NCBI RefSeq assembly: GCF_013359695.1
Contig: NZ_JABFMU010000013.1
Coordinates: 1 to 64,000 of the forward strand
Length of the DNA stretch: 64,000 nucleotides
DNA from: Pseudomonas sp. C2B4
Lineage (GTDB): Bacteria > Pseudomonadota > Gammaproteobacteria > Pseudomonadales > Pseudomonadaceae
Direction of reading: 5' to 3'
Both the position numbers and the translations under genes were made by a program. Shown piece after piece: positions 15,692 through 25,509 of the stretch. Numbering within the stretch: the stretch's first letter is position 1; each line of letters starts with the position of its first letter. The notes beneath the pieces are model-generated. The model was not told where the DNA came from, did not search any database, and saw only the letters and a program-made list of their open reading frames with translations.

Positions 15692-17134
15692 TTAGTTGTC
15701 GACTCGACCGTAGTTGTCTTCGAAACGGACGATGTCATCCTCCCCAAGATAATCACCGCTCTGAACCTCAATCAGCACCAAATCGATCACCCCCGGGTTT
15801 TTCAGGCGATGTTTATGACCCGCACGGATAAAGGTCGATTCATTGGTATGAAGCATCAGCTCTTGCTGATCATTGACGACTACCGCGGTGCCACTAACCA
15901 CAATCCAGTGCTCGCTGCGATGATGGTGCATTTGCAGCGACAGAGAAGCACCAGGCTTCACCACAATGCGCTTGATCTTGAAGCGCTCACCGTTCTCCAA
16001 CGTGGTGTATGTGCCCCAAGGACGATGCACAGTGCGGTGAAGCAAGTGGACCGTGTGACTGCAGGCCTTGAGCTGATTGACGATATGCTTAACATCTTGC
16101 GCGTGATCTTTATGGGCGATCATCATCGCGTCCGGGGTGTCAATGACCAGCAGGTCCTCAACACCAACCAATGCCGTCAGACGCCCCTCACTGTTCACGT
16201 AGTTGTTACGCGAACCGTGAGACAGTACTTCACCTTCAAATCGGTTGCCGTTCTCATCAGGCTCCGTCAGTTCGCTGACCGCATTCCAGGAGCCGATATC
16301 ACTCCAACCTATATCACACGGAACAGTCGCAACTTTGGACGATCGCTCCATGAGGGCATAATCGATGGAGATATCCTTAACTTCTGCAAAAGCGTCAGCG
16401 TCAAGTGCCAAGCAACGGTATTTATTAGAAGAGGTCAGCCGAGAGACTTCGATTGCTTTCCTCACCGCCTCCACGACATCTGGAGCATGTTGGCGCAGCT
16501 CTTCCAGAACTGTGCCCACCCGAAAACAGAACATTCCGGAGTTCCAATAGTAGTTACCTGCACTGATATAACTTTGCGCAGTACCCAGATCAGGCTTCTC
16601 GACGAAACGCGCCACCTTCAGACCGCCTTTCAGCGGCGAATTCTTTTCCGCCTCGACGTAACCAAACCCGGTCTCAGGGTAGGTTGGCTGAATACCAAAA
16701 GTCACCAACCAACCTTCGGCGGCAAGCTTCATGGCATTGGTCACGGCCGCGGCAAAAGCCTGTTCGTCTTGAATCAAATGGTCAGCAGCCAGTACCAGCA
16801 TCTGGGCATCAGGCCCATGACTGGCTTCCAGTTGCAATGCGGCCGCAGCGACAGCAGCTGCCGTGTTACGACCGAAAGGCTCCAGAATGAACGCTTGAGC
16901 AAGCTTGTCATTATTGACTGCGCCGTACTCGTCCTCAGTCTTGAACAGGAGTTCGCGGTTGGTCACCGTAAGAATCTCCACAACACCCTCCAGGCGCGAG
17001 GCGCGAAGAAAGGTCTTCTGGATGAGATTCTGGCCATCTGGCAGCTCCATGAACGGCTTCGGATGGGCTTCTCGAGAAACGGGCCACAACCGGCTGCCCA
17101 CTCCACCAGACAAAATTACGGGAATCAGTTCCAT
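15692..17134 (-). CDS. manC: Mannose-1-phosphate guanylyltransferase / mannose-6-phosphate isomerase
   Basis: A 480-residue bifunctional enzyme of the AlgA/WbpW/ManC type. The N-terminal nucleotidyltransferase has LSGGVGSRLWPVSREAHPKPF near residues 8-28, and the C-terminal cupin isomerase domain (about 330-480) contains RPWGTYTTLENGERFKIKRI and LQMHHHRSEHW with metal-binding histidines. It makes GDP-mannose, starting from fructose-6-phosphate together with ManB. GDP-mannose can be used directly or turned into D-rhamnose or other deoxysugars; no such converting enzyme lies in the window. It is the first of the minus-strand sugar genes and is separated from the decayed rml relic by about 450 bases. 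Confidence 0.95.
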   Translation of the reverse strand: MELIPVILSGGVGSRLWPVSREAHPKPFMELPDGQNLIQKTFLRASRLEGVVEILTVTNRELLFKTEDEYGAVNNDKLAQAFILEPFGRNTAAAVAAAALQLEASHGPDAQMLVLAADHLIQDEQAFAAAVTNAMKLAAEGWLVTFGIQPTYPETGFGYVEAEKNSPLKGGLKVARFVEKPDLGTAQSYISAGNYYWNSGMFCFRVGTVLEELRQHAPDVVEAVRKAIEVSRLTSSNKYRCLALDADAFAEVKDISIDYALMERSSKVATVPCDIGWSDIGSWNAVSELTEPDENGNRFEGEVLSHGSRNNYVNSEGRLTALVGVEDLLVIDTPDAMMIAHKDHAQDVKHIVNQLKACSHTVHLLHRTVHRPWGTYTTLENGERFKIKRIVVKPGASLSLQMHHHRSEHWIVVSGTAVVVNDQQELMLHTNESTFIRAGHKHRLKNPGVIDLVLIEVQSGDYLGEDDIVRFEDNYGRVDN

Positions 17135-17588
17135 GCTCTAAATCCTTAATCCCCCTCCTGACAAGTACAGCCAGCAAGCGGGGCTCAGTTATGTTTCCAG
17201 TCATTCTTGCATCGTAACCAATGCAAAATATTGCTTGAAGCGAATGCAAAGGTGACAGCTCAATATCGATCCACACCTATCGAGTCTTCCCGAACCCGCC
17301 TCCCTGATGTCCTGCTCTACCCCAATCAGAAGCTCCTGTCTCGGCCTTTCCCCTGTGGAAACAGCTCGACATGGAAATCCTCTGTGAAGGGAGCAAGCCA
17401 ATTGAGATCGAGATGCAATGCCGAACCAGGTCAGATATGTCTGCCGATCATTCTACAGGGAGTATCGAGAATTAATAACTCATGCACCGACGGGAGACAA
17501 AAAATCATTTGAGAACAAATAAACGCTCTACGAGCCATCAAAATAACATCAACTTTCACACCCCATCAAATCTCTGATCTTGGCATCT
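17135..17588. other. Upstream region of manC
   Basis: About 450 bases between the manC start and the rml relic. It must contain the promoter of manC and perhaps of the whole minus-strand series. I see no gene, no ops/JUMPstart-type GGCGGTAG element and no strong hairpin. Confidence 0.45.
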
Positions 17589-18294
17589 TCAGTAGCTTTT
17601 GAAAATAATCCCCATATGCAGTCTTTTCGAGGCGCCCTGCGTAAACTGACAGCTCGGTGCGCCCCTGCTGTAGGGGATTTCATCCAGACAAGCAAATTAC
17701 CAACCCTGACGCATCTCAAAGGCGCACACGAAGTGACTCGCCTCAAGCATCGCCCCCGAAATACCGGTATTCCAGCCAGGCGAAACCACGACCTGGAATT
17801 TCGACCCTGAACACCTTCCGCCCCAGATGAGCAAGATTGGCACCAGTGATTTCAAGCTTGCCTCTTTCCAACAGCGTTATATTCTTGACGATCTCGACCA
17901 GCTGATTGAGATAGAAGCACAAGCCATTGACTACGAAGCTCGACTTGAGGCTGGCCGGCTTTCTCGAAACGTGACTAGGACCACAGTTGTTCGAGCAGTT
18001 GGCAATCAGCATCCGCAAGCCATAGATTCGTACCCAAGCGCGAACCAGGTGAGCGGCGCTCGCCTTGCTGATGCTTACGCAAAATGCGATCAATTTGCTC
18101 ACGATCGCAGGTATCGACACGCTCGAAATATAACGCGGGTTTTGACTGACTTCAGTCAAGGACGCAAGGTTACCGGCGCAAATCAGCGTATCGACGTTGG
18201 CAGCGGAGTCGTTAGCACTGGAAATAAGATGGCGAATGACTGCCGAACCAACAAAGCCAGCGTCACACGTGACTAGAATTCCACATAAAACCAT
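17589..18294 (-). pseudogene. Decayed rmlB-rmlA fusion relic
   Basis: A 183-codon frame (17743-18294) that is a wreck of two genes. Its start, [20 protein letters not shown], is an RmlB N-terminus whose NAD motif is ruined (GGAGFIG has become CDAGFVG). After a large deletion it continues with [17 protein letters not shown] and ANCSNNCGP from the middle of RmlB, then jumps into RmlA with [29 protein letters not shown] and GRGFAWLE. Beyond its stop, another frame continues Rml[18 protein letters not shown], then after a further shift ACLDEIPYSRG, ending at 17589-17591. Catalytic residues of both enzymes are missing. It cannot make a working product. Its place beside ihfB suggests that an earlier O-antigen cluster carried rmlB and rmlA here before being replaced. 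Confidence 0.88.
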
Positions 18295-18449
18295 ACCCCT
18301 GAGTGACTGACAGCGCCGTCAGCCTGGGGTGCAGTGCTTTTGTCAAAGCCAGAGCGAACCAAATAAACCACTCGCCGCAACTCAAGCAGCACTCAAGGCT
18401 TCATGCTGATGAGCCAAATGGATGTGGACACGCAGTGATGCACATTCAA

Positions 18450-18689
18450 TCAAGCAAGTCGCTTGCGAGAGGCTCTGGAGATTCGTCCCAAGAACCAGCT
18501 GACAACCGGCCCAACCACCATACCAATCAGTAACGCAACAACCATGACCACCGATACCGGAAGCTGCGGCCCCGCCCAGCCAAGGAATAGCAGGGTAACG
18601 GATTGCTGATTTTCAAGAACGAACGCCAGGATCGCCAGAACCAGCAACAGGACGAACACCACGAGCAATACACGCTTGAGGTTACGCAT
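18450..18689 (-). CDS. lapA: LapA-domain inner-membrane protein
   Basis: A 79-residue protein with two hydrophobic helices (about residues 5-27 and 42-65) separated by a short periplasmic part, ENQQSVTLLFLGWAGPQLP, the LapA/DUF1049 pattern; the end is basic (GRISRASRKRLA). In E. coli LapA works with LapB to adjust LpxC and lipopolysaccharide synthesis (known for that family). It has AAGGAG seven bases before its ATG and starts 27 bases after ihfB, so the two genes are probably co-transcribed. Confidence 0.88.
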   Translation of the reverse strand: MRNLKRVLLVVFVLLLVLAILAFVLENQQSVTLLFLGWAGPQLPVSVVMVVALLIGMVVGPVVSWFLGRISRASRKRLA

Positions 18690-18716
18690 GAGCAGCTCCT
18701 TGCAGGACGGTGACGA

Positions 18717-19013
18717 TCAAAGTCCCTCCTCCTCGTCTTCGTTCACACGATCGCGCAGTTCTTTCCCTGGCTTGAAATGCGGAACGAACTTGCCATCGAG
18801 GCTGACGGACTGACCGGTTTTTGGATTGCGTCCTACGCGCGGGGCGCGATAGTGCAGAGAGAAGCTGCCAAAGCCGCGGATCTCGATGCGATCACCGGTG
18901 GCCAGACATTGGGACATTTGCTCAAGCATGGTCTTGATGGCCAGCTCCACATCCTTGGATGAGAGCAGCCCTTGATGGGTGACAATTCGTTCGATCAACT
19001 CCGACTTCGTCAT
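18717..19013 (-). CDS. ihfB: Integration host factor beta subunit
   Basis: A 98-residue HU/IHF-family DNA-bending protein beginning [11 protein letters not shown], the typical IhfB start. The signature [26 protein letters not shown] forms the beta arm with the conserved RNPKTG, and the tail is acidic (NEDEEEGL). With IhfA it bends DNA at specific sites and affects transcription and recombination. The RBS is AAGGGA. In pseudomonads ihfB (himD) marks the border of the O-antigen locus, which fits the polysaccharide genes to the left here. Confidence 0.97.
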   Translation of the reverse strand: MTKSELIERIVTHQGLLSSKDVELAIKTMLEQMSQCLATGDRIEIRGFGSFSLHYRAPRVGRNPKTGQSVSLDGKFVPHFKPGKELRDRVNEDEEEGL

Positions 19014-19153
19014 ATTTTTCCCTTCTTTTTCAAGCAGCTAGGAAAATCGCTCCAACGGTTTTAGCATGCCCCAACGAATTTGAACAGTCCAAGTTTTGAC
19101 ATCCCCCTGCACACCGCGCAATACCCGGTTTTCAGACCAGCGAGCCATTGCAT

Positions 19154-19432
19154 TCACCTGCATATAACCAGCATGGTGCGCGTCAGGTATCCCGCCGGAT
19201 TGAAGCCGAAGGGGAAGTCACCCTCATCCTTGGCATCATCAGACCTTGTCACAACCTTGTAGCCAGCCCCCTTGCACTCCTTCGCCGCTCGTTTGCGGCA
19301 CTTCTCCCAGCCCGAACCCAATCCCGAACAATCAACCTCAATACCACTAACCCCGCGTACCGCATGAGTCTTGGCATTAGTTGTACATCCCGCCAGTATC
19401 AGTAGCGCTAGCGCAACAATGAGCCTGTTCAT
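19154..19432 (-). CDS. Small predicted lipoprotein
   Basis: A 92-residue protein with a lipoprotein signal peptide, MNRLIVALALLILAGC, cleaved before Cys16. The mature part is small with several cysteines (EVDCSGLGSGWEKCRKRAAKECKGAGYKVV) that could pair in the periplasm. It ends in FNPAGYLTRTMLVICR. I do not recognise a named family; similar small proteins occur next to rpsA in other pseudomonads as far as I recall. It is probably membrane-anchored and of unknown role. Confidence 0.75.
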   Translation of the reverse strand: MNRLIVALALLILAGCTTNAKTHAVRGVSGIEVDCSGLGSGWEKCRKRAAKECKGAGYKVVTRSDDAKDEGDFPFGFNPAGYLTRTMLVICR

Positions 19433-19603
19433 TCAGTTCCTTATGCCTGGCACCATGCCGAGCGGCGTTCACTTAAGGCCAAGACTAGCTGCAATTAAGG
19501 GATTGATCCCGTTAAAGAAAGAGACATCCTTTAACGGCCATTTGTTTCAAGTTCAACCGAAGCCAGGCCATACACCCTAAGACCCCGGTCAAATTCCAGG
19601 CAC

Positions 19604-19633
19604 AAAAAAGGGCGACCTAAGTCGCCCTTTTTT
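19604..19633. terminator. Bidirectional intrinsic terminator after rpsA
   Basis: GGGCGAC at 19610-19616 pairs with GTCGCCC at 19621-19627; six A precede and six T follow, so it works as a rho-independent terminator on both strands. On the minus strand it lies 16 bases after the rpsA stop. Confidence 0.93.
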
Positions 19634-19648
19634 ACAGAAAGTCAGAAC

Positions 19649-21343
19649 TTAGTTCTGTTTTTCCGCTTGTGCAGCACGCAGCAGGTCACCCAGAGTGGTG
19701 GCTACTGGAGCATCCGTAGCTACTGGCTTGTCGCGCAGGCTCTGGATAGCTTCTTTCTCGTCTTCAACGTCTTTCGACTTGATCGAGAGCTGGATTACAC
19801 GGCTCTTGCGGTCAACGCTGATGATCTTGGCTTCTACTTCTTCGCCTTCTTTCAGAACGTTACGAGCGTCTTCAACGCGATCACGGCTGATTTCGGAGGC
19901 TTTCAGAGTCGCTTCGATATCGTCGGCCAGAGTGATGATGGCGCCTTTAGCGTCAACTTCTTTCACGATGCCTTTAACGATGGCGCCTTTGTCGTTCTCT
20001 TGAACGTACTCGGAGAACGGATCGCTTTCCAGTTGCTTGATACCCAGGGAGATGCGCTCGCGCTCTGGGTCAACCGACAGGATAACGGTGTCCAGCTCGT
20101 CGCCCTTCTTGAAGCGGCGTACGGCTTCTTCGCCCACTTCGTTCCAGGAGATGTCGGACAGGTGAACCAGACCGTCGATGCCGCCGTCCAGACCAATGAA
20201 GATACCGAAATCGGTGATCGACTTGATGGTGCCGGAGATTTTATCGCCCTTGTTGAACTGGCCAGAGAAGTCTTCCCATGGGTTCGACTTGCACTGCTTG
20301 ATGCCCAGGGAGATGCGACGACGCTCTTCGTCGATGTCCAGAACCATAACTTCCACTTCGTCGCCGACTTGTACGACTTTCGAAGGGTGGATGTTCTTGT
20401 TGGTCCAGTCCATTTCGGAAACGTGTACCAGGCCTTCAACGCCTTCTTCCAGCTCAGCGAAGCAGCCGTAGTCGGTCAGGTTGGTTACACGAGCGGTAAC
20501 GCGAGTGCTTTCTGGGTAACGGGCTTTGATAGCAACCCATGGATCTTCACCCAGTTGCTTGAGGCCCAGGGAAACACGATTGCGCTCGCGATCGTACTTC
20601 AGAACCTTGACATCGATCTCGTCGCCAACGTTGACGATTTCGGAAGGATGTTTGATACGCTTCCAAGCCATGTCGGTAATGTGCAGCAGGCCATCGACGC
20701 CACCCAGATCGACGAATGCGCCGTAATCGGTGAGGTTCTTGACGATACCTTTGACTTGTTGGCCTTCCTGCAGGGATTCCAGCAGAGCTTCGCGCTCGGC
20801 GGAGTTCTCGGCTTCCAGGACGCTGCGACGGGAAACGACAACGTTGTTGCGCTTCTGGTCGAGTTTGATGACCTTGAATTCCAGCTCTTTGCCTTCCAGG
20901 TGCGTGGTGTCGCGCACTGGACGGACGTCAACCAGAGAACCTGGCAGGAACGCACGGATGCCGTTAACGTCGACAGTGAAGCCGCCTTTAACCTTACCGT
21001 TGATAACGCCCTTGACCACTTCTTCGGCTGCGAAGGCTGCTTCCAGAACGATCCAGCATTCAGCGCGCTTGGCTTTTTCACGGGACAGCTTGGTTTCACC
21101 GAAACCGTCTTCAACCGAGTCCAGAGCAACGTGAACTTCGTCACCGACGTTGATGTTCAGTTCGCCAGCGTCGTTGTAGAACTGCTCCAGCGGGATCAGT
21201 GCTTCGGACTTCAGGCCAGCGTGAACGGTTACCCAGCGAGCTTGGTAATCGATATCAACGATAACACCGGTGATGATGGAGCCTGCCTGAAGGTTCAGGG
21301 TCTTTAGGCTTTCTTCAAAGAGTTCCGCAAAGCTTTCGCTCAT
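19649..21343 (-). CDS. rpsA: 30S ribosomal protein S1
   Basis: A 564-residue protein with six S1 RNA-binding domains, which holds mRNA on the small ribosomal subunit. Repeats are easy to see, for example [20 protein letters not shown], then [21 protein letters not shown] and later [13 protein letters not shown]. The frame is open to 21388, but [13 protein letters not shown] is the known family start and has AGGAA before it, so ATG 21343 is used. The upstream leader contains two hairpins (see separate entry), consistent with autoregulation by S1. It follows cmk on the same strand, as in many gamma-proteobacteria. Confidence 0.98.
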   Translation of the reverse strand: MSESFAELFEESLKTLNLQAGSIITGVIVDIDYQARWVTVHAGLKSEALIPLEQFYNDAGELNINVGDEVHVALDSVEDGFGETKLSREKAKRAECWIVLEAAFAAEEVVKGVINGKVKGGFTVDVNGIRAFLPGSLVDVRPVRDTTHLEGKELEFKVIKLDQKRNNVVVSRRSVLEAENSAEREALLESLQEGQQVKGIVKNLTDYGAFVDLGGVDGLLHITDMAWKRIKHPSEIVNVGDEIDVKVLKYDRERNRVSLGLKQLGEDPWVAIKARYPESTRVTARVTNLTDYGCFAELEEGVEGLVHVSEMDWTNKNIHPSKVVQVGDEVEVMVLDIDEERRRISLGIKQCKSNPWEDFSGQFNKGDKISGTIKSITDFGIFIGLDGGIDGLVHLSDISWNEVGEEAVRRFKKGDELDTVILSVDPERERISLGIKQLESDPFSEYVQENDKGAIVKGIVKEVDAKGAIITLADDIEATLKASEISRDRVEDARNVLKEGEEVEAKIISVDRKSRVIQLSIKSKDVEDEKEAIQSLRDKPVATDAPVATTLGDLLRAAQAEKQN

Positions 21344-21361
21344 TTTAATTCCTGTTGATGA

Positions 21362-21402
21362 GGGCGAAAAAAACGCCCATCTCCACATCCCAGACGATGT
21401 GG
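21362..21402 (-). promoter_or_regulatory. Two tandem hairpins in the rpsA leader
   Basis: Read on the minus strand, CCACATC/GATGTGG (21383-21389 with 21396-21402) forms a stem with a 6-base loop, followed by GGGCG/CGCCC (21362-21366 with 21374-21378) around a run of seven T in the DNA. They end 18 bases before the rpsA ATG. In E. coli the rpsA leader folds into successive hairpins that S1 itself competes for (known); a similar translational control is likely here. The second hairpin might also resemble a weak terminator, but its U-run is in the loop. Confidence 0.55.
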
Positions 21403-21462
21403 GTTAGTTTCATTTAAAAGAAGCACCACAGGACTTTGACTGGTCCCCTGCGGCCCTCTTGG

Positions 21463-22152
21463 TCACCCGGCGATATCGCGAATGGCGATCTCGCTCATGA
21501 TGCGCTCCAGCACCTGGTCGATGGATAATTCCGTGGAATCCAGCTGTATGGCGTCAGCCGCCGGTTTGAGCGGGGCTACCGCTCGCTGGGTGTCACGCTC
21601 ATCGCGCGCACGTATCTCATCTAGCAGACTCGACAGACTAACACCATCGACTTTGCCCTTCAACTGCAAGTATCGACGGCGCGCGCGCTCCTCGGCACTG
21701 GCGGTGAGGAAAATCTTCAGCGGCGCGTCCGGAAAAACCACCGTGCCCATGTCGCGGCCATCGGCCACCAGGCCTGGTGCTTCCTGGAAGGCGCGCTGGC
21801 GCTGCAGCAGCGCCTCGCGCACTGCGGGCAATGCAGCCACCTGAGAGGCACCCGAACCGACGCTTTCCGTACGGATCACATCGCTGACTTCGTCGCCTTC
21901 CAGAATGATGCGTTGCAGCTGACCGTCCGTCGCCGCGATGAATTGCACATCCAGATGAGCGGCCAGTTTTTTCAACAGCTCTTCATTGGTCAAGTCAACG
22001 CCGTGGTTGTGCGCAGCGAAGGCCAGCAACCGGTAAAGCGCACCGGAATCCAGCAGATTCCAGCCCAGGCGCCTGGCCAGTATCCCGGCTACGGTGCCTT
22101 TTCCGGAGCCGCTTGGCCCATCAATGGTGATGACCGGTGCAATGTTTTTCAC
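21463..22152 (-). CDS. cmk: Cytidylate kinase
   Basis: A 229-residue kinase that phosphorylates CMP and dCMP to the diphosphates. The P-loop [13 protein letters not shown] lies at the N-terminus, [24 protein letters not shown] is the CMP-binding segment and RARRR the lid. The frame is open to 22236, but those residues belong to the end of aroA in another frame; GTG 22152 overlaps the aroA stop as GTGA and has AAGAGG upstream, so it is the start. It is translationally coupled to the tyrA-aroA gene, and rpsA follows after 119 bases. Confidence 0.95.
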   Translation of the reverse strand: MKNIAPVITIDGPSGSGKGTVAGILARRLGWNLLDSGALYRLLAFAAHNHGVDLTNEELLKKLAAHLDVQFIAATDGQLQRIILEGDEVSDVIRTESVGSGASQVAALPAVREALLQRQRAFQEAPGLVADGRDMGTVVFPDAPLKIFLTASAEERARRRYLQLKGKVDGVSLSSLLDEIRARDERDTQRAVAPLKPAADAIQLDSTELSIDQVLERIMSEIAIRDIAG

Positions 22153-24392
22153 GACTGAGCCTCTTGGGCAACGCGGATACCGACCTGCGCGCACAGCGCG
22201 AGGAAGTTGGGGAACGACGTCGCGACGTTGGCGCAATCATGGATGCGGATCGGCGCAGAGGCACGCAGCGAGGCAACGCTGAACGCCATGGCAATACGGT
22301 GATCGCCGTGACCGTGGACTTCGCCGCCACCGATCTGGCCGCCGTCGATGATGATGCCGTCCGGAGTCGGTTCGCACTTGACGCCCAGCGCCAGCAGGCC
22401 ATCGGCCATGACCTGGATACGGTCCGACTCCTTGACCCGCAACTCTTCGGCACCGGTCAGCACGGTACGCCCTTCAGCGCAGGCAGCCGCTACGAACAAC
22501 ACCGGGAATTCGTCGATGGCCAATGGCACTAATTCTTCCGGAATCTCGATACCTTTGAGTTTAGCTGTACGCACGCGCAGATCAGCTACCGGCTCGCCGC
22601 CGACTTCACGCTGGTTTTCCAGGGTGATATCAGCACCCATCAGACGCAGAATGTCGATCACCCCGGTGCGGGTCGGGTTGATGCCGACGTGCTCGAGCAC
22701 CAGCTCCGATCCTTCGGCGATCGAGGCCGCTACCAGGAAGAACGCCGACGACGAGATATCACCCGGCACTTCGATGTGGGTCGCGGTCAACTTGTTGCCG
22801 GACTCGACCGAAGCGGTAGCGCCATTGACGGTGACCGGGTAGCCGAAACCGCGCAGCATGCGCTCGGTATGGTCACGGGTCGGTGCAGGTTCGGTCACGG
22901 TGGTTTTGCCATCGGCGTACAGCCCCGCCAGCAGCAGGCACGACTTAACCTGGGCGCTGGCCATTGGCATGGTGTAGGTCAGGCCTTTGAGCTTGTTGCC
23001 ACCACGAATGGTCATCGGTGGACGGCCTTCAGCGGCTGTCTCGATCACAGCGCCCATTTCACGCAGCGGATTGGCCACGCGATTCATCGGACGCTTGGAC
23101 AGCGAAGCGTCGCCGGTCAAGGTGCTGTCGAAGTTCTGCGCGGCCAGCAGGCCGGACAGCAGACGCATCGAAGTCCCCGAGTTGCCCAGATAGATCGGGC
23201 CCGGCGCAGGCTTCAGGCCATGCAGGCCGACGCCATGGATGGTCACGCGACCGTGATGCGGACCTTCGATCACGACACCCATGTCACGGAAAGCCTGAAG
23301 CGTTGCCAGGGCGTCTTCGCCCTCGAGGAAACCTTCCACTTCGGTGACGCCTTCAGCCAGGGAGCCGAGCATGATCGAACGGTGGGAAATCGATTTGTCA
23401 CCTGGTACGCGAATCCGACCGGACAGGCGGCCACCAGGTTGAGCCAGGAAAATCAGATCGTTGGAATTCATAGCGTCCACATAGGCCCTGCGGGCCAGGA
23501 TTTTACTGAAATGCTCGCGGGCAACCCGGGCGCGAGTGAAAACGCCCAATAATTGGTGCCCATCCCCTGCATCGACCGCGTCGCGCAAGGCGTCGAGATC
23601 GCTGCGAAATGTATCGAGTGTGCGCAGGACAGCTTCGCGGTTAGCGAGAAAGATGTCGTGCCACATGACCGGGTCGCTTCCGGCGATTCTTGTGAAATCA
23701 CGGAAACCGCCCGCAGCGTAACGGAAGATCTCAAGGTTTTCATTGCGCTTGGCCAGTGAGTCGACCAAGCCGAACGCCAGCAGGTGCGGCAAATGGCTGG
23801 TTGCCGCCAGGACCTCATCGTGACGCTCGACCTGCATGTGCTCGACATCGGCACCCAATTCACGCCACAAGCGGTCAACCACTGCCAAGGCAGCCGGATC
23901 GGTCTGATCCAGCGGTGTCAGAATCACTTTGTGGCGACGGAACAGCTCGGCATTGGAGGCTTCCACCCCACTCTGCTCGGAGCCGGCAATCGGATGGCCC
24001 GGCACGAAACGCGGCGGCATGCCGCCAAATGCTTCAGTCGCGGCGCGCACGACATTGCCCTTGGCACTGCCGACGTCGGTCAGAATTGCCCCACCCAGGT
24101 CCATGACGGCCAGTCGAGCGAGCAGTTTTTCCATGGCGAGGATCGGCACGGCCAACTGGATAACGTCCGCCCCCTGGCAAGCAACCGCCAGGTCATCTTC
24201 ACAGCGATCCACCACGCCCAACTCAACCGCCAGTTTGCGCGACTGCGGATCGAGATCGACCCCGACTACTTCGCGGCAAATGCCACTTTCACGCAAACCC
24301 TTGGCGAACGAACCACCAATCAACCCGAGACCGACCACCACCAGGCGTCCGATCATAGGTTCAGCAGATTGCAACGCAGTGACATCAACCAC
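22149..24392 (-). CDS. aroA: Fused prephenate dehydrogenase / EPSP synthase
   Basis: A 747-residue fusion of two enzymes. Residues 14 to about 300 are a TyrA-type dehydrogenase ([18 protein letters not shown], then [15 protein letters not shown]), which acts on prephenate or arogenate toward tyrosine. Residues about 310-745 are AroA, 5-enolpyruvylshikimate-3-phosphate synthase, with [35 protein letters not shown] and VKESDRI. This fusion is known in pseudomonads. Translation starts at GTG 24392, which overlaps hisC by eight bases; Met13 (24356) is an alternative with no better ribosome site. The stop overlaps the cmk start. The class II-like AroA type may be relatively glyphosate-tolerant, but that cannot be judged from sequence alone. 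Confidence 0.95.
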   Translation of the reverse strand: MVDVTALQSAEPMIGRLVVVGLGLIGGSFAKGLRESGICREVVGVDLDPQSRKLAVELGVVDRCEDDLAVACQGADVIQLAVPILAMEKLLARLAVMDLGGAILTDVGSAKGNVVRAATEAFGGMPPRFVPGHPIAGSEQSGVEASNAELFRRHKVILTPLDQTDPAALAVVDRLWRELGADVEHMQVERHDEVLAATSHLPHLLAFGLVDSLAKRNENLEIFRYAAGGFRDFTRIAGSDPVMWHDIFLANREAVLRTLDTFRSDLDALRDAVDAGDGHQLLGVFTRARVAREHFSKILARRAYVDAMNSNDLIFLAQPGGRLSGRIRVPGDKSISHRSIMLGSLAEGVTEVEGFLEGEDALATLQAFRDMGVVIEGPHHGRVTIHGVGLHGLKPAPGPIYLGNSGTSMRLLSGLLAAQNFDSTLTGDASLSKRPMNRVANPLREMGAVIETAAEGRPPMTIRGGNKLKGLTYTMPMASAQVKSCLLLAGLYADGKTTVTEPAPTRDHTERMLRGFGYPVTVNGATASVESGNKLTATHIEVPGDISSSAFFLVAASIAEGSELVLEHVGINPTRTGVIDILRLMGADITLENQREVGGEPVADLRVRTAKLKGIEIPEELVPLAIDEFPVLFVAAACAEGRTVLTGAEELRVKESDRIQVMADGLLALGVKCEPTPDGIIIDGGQIGGGEVHGHGDHRIAMAFSVASLRASAPIRIHDCANVATSFPNFLALCAQVGIRVAQEAQS

Positions 24393-25497
24393 GGGCCAGA
24401 ACCTTGGTCAGCGCCTCGAGGAAGCGACTGTTTTCCGCCGGCAGCCCGATAGTGATGCGCAAGTGGTTCGGCAGGCCGTAGTTGGCCACCGGACGCACGA
24501 TCACGCCTTCGCGCAACAAGCCCTGGAACACAGGAGCCGCTTCGCGCCCGACATCGACACAGATGAAGTTGCCCTTGGACGGAATCCAGCTCAGCCCTTG
24601 CTCGCGGAAACCCGCTTCCAGTTGCTGCATGCCGGCTTCGTTCAGGCGACGACTTTCAGCCAGGTACTCGGCGTCCTGCAACGCGGCACAGGCAGCGGCC
24701 AGGGCCAGGCTGTTGACGTTGAAGGGCTGACGCACACGGTTCAGCACGTCGGCGACCACAGCCGTGGACAAACCATAACCGACTCGCAGCGCAGCCAGGC
24801 CATAGGCCTTGGAGAACGTGCGCGAAACCAGCAGATTCGGATAAGCCGCGAGGAAATCCAGACCGTCCGGCAGGTCGCTGCCTTCGGCGTACTCGATGTA
24901 GGCCTCGTCCAGCACCACCAGCACATGCTCCGGCACATCTTGCAGGAATTCGTCCAGTGCCTCGGTATCGAACCAGGTCCCGGTCGGGTTGTTCGGGTTG
25001 GCGATGAAGACCACACGGGTATTGGCATCGATGGCCGCCAGCATGGCAGGCAGGTCGTGGCCCCACTCCTTGGCTGGAATCACTTTGGCCTGGGCACCCA
25101 CGGCCTGGGTCACGATCGGGTAGACCGCAAACGCATGCTCGCTGAACACAGCATTCAGGCCTGGCGCCAGATAGGCGCGCGCGACCAGCTCTAGAATGTC
25201 ATTGGAACCGTTGCCCAACGTCACCTGATTCAGCTCGACCCGGCACTGTTCGGCCAGCAGGGTCTTGAGCGCAAAACCATTGCCATCGGGATAGCGGGTC
25301 AACTCGGCCAACTCCTCACGGATGGCGGCCAAGGCCTTTGGGCTGGCACCCAACGGATTTTCGTTGCTCGCCAGTTTGACGATGCTGGCCGGATCGAGAT
25401 CCAGCTCGCGAGCCAATTCGTCCACAGGCTTGCCCGGAACGTAAGGCGAAAGTTGTTGCACGCCCGGCTGTGCCAGAGCGAGGAAATTGCCACTCAT
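24385..25497 (-). CDS. hisC: Histidinol-phosphate / aromatic aminotransferase
   Basis: A 370-residue fold-type I aminotransferase using pyridoxal phosphate. VKLASNENPLGASPKAL is at residues 41-57, FIANPNNPTGTW and LDEAYIEYAEG supply the ring-stacking and aspartate residues, and SRTFSKAYGLAALRVGYG holds the cofactor lysine. Such HisC2 copies, placed in aromatic clusters, act on phenylpyruvate and 4-hydroxyphenylpyruvate as well as on imidazole-acetol phosphate. Its position between pheA and tyrA-aroA argues that the aromatic role matters here. It starts 12 bases after pheA and its end overlaps tyrA-aroA by eight bases. Confidence 0.94.
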   Translation of the reverse strand: MSGNFLALAQPGVQQLSPYVPGKPVDELARELDLDPASIVKLASNENPLGASPKALAAIREELAELTRYPDGNGFALKTLLAEQCRVELNQVTLGNGSNDILELVARAYLAPGLNAVFSEHAFAVYPIVTQAVGAQAKVIPAKEWGHDLPAMLAAIDANTRVVFIANPNNPTGTWFDTEALDEFLQDVPEHVLVVLDEAYIEYAEGSDLPDGLDFLAAYPNLLVSRTFSKAYGLAALRVGYGLSTAVVADVLNRVRQPFNVNSLALAAACAALQDAEYLAESRRLNEAGMQQLEAGFREQGLSWIPSKGNFICVDVGREAAPVFQGLLREGVIVRPVANYGLPNHLRITIGLPAENSRFLEALTKVLARG

Positions 25498-25509
25498 TTG
25501 CTACCGCCC

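Noticed and set aside
15608..17149. A 513-codon plus-strand frame opposite manC
   Set aside because: Antisense shadow of a gene with certain family motifs.
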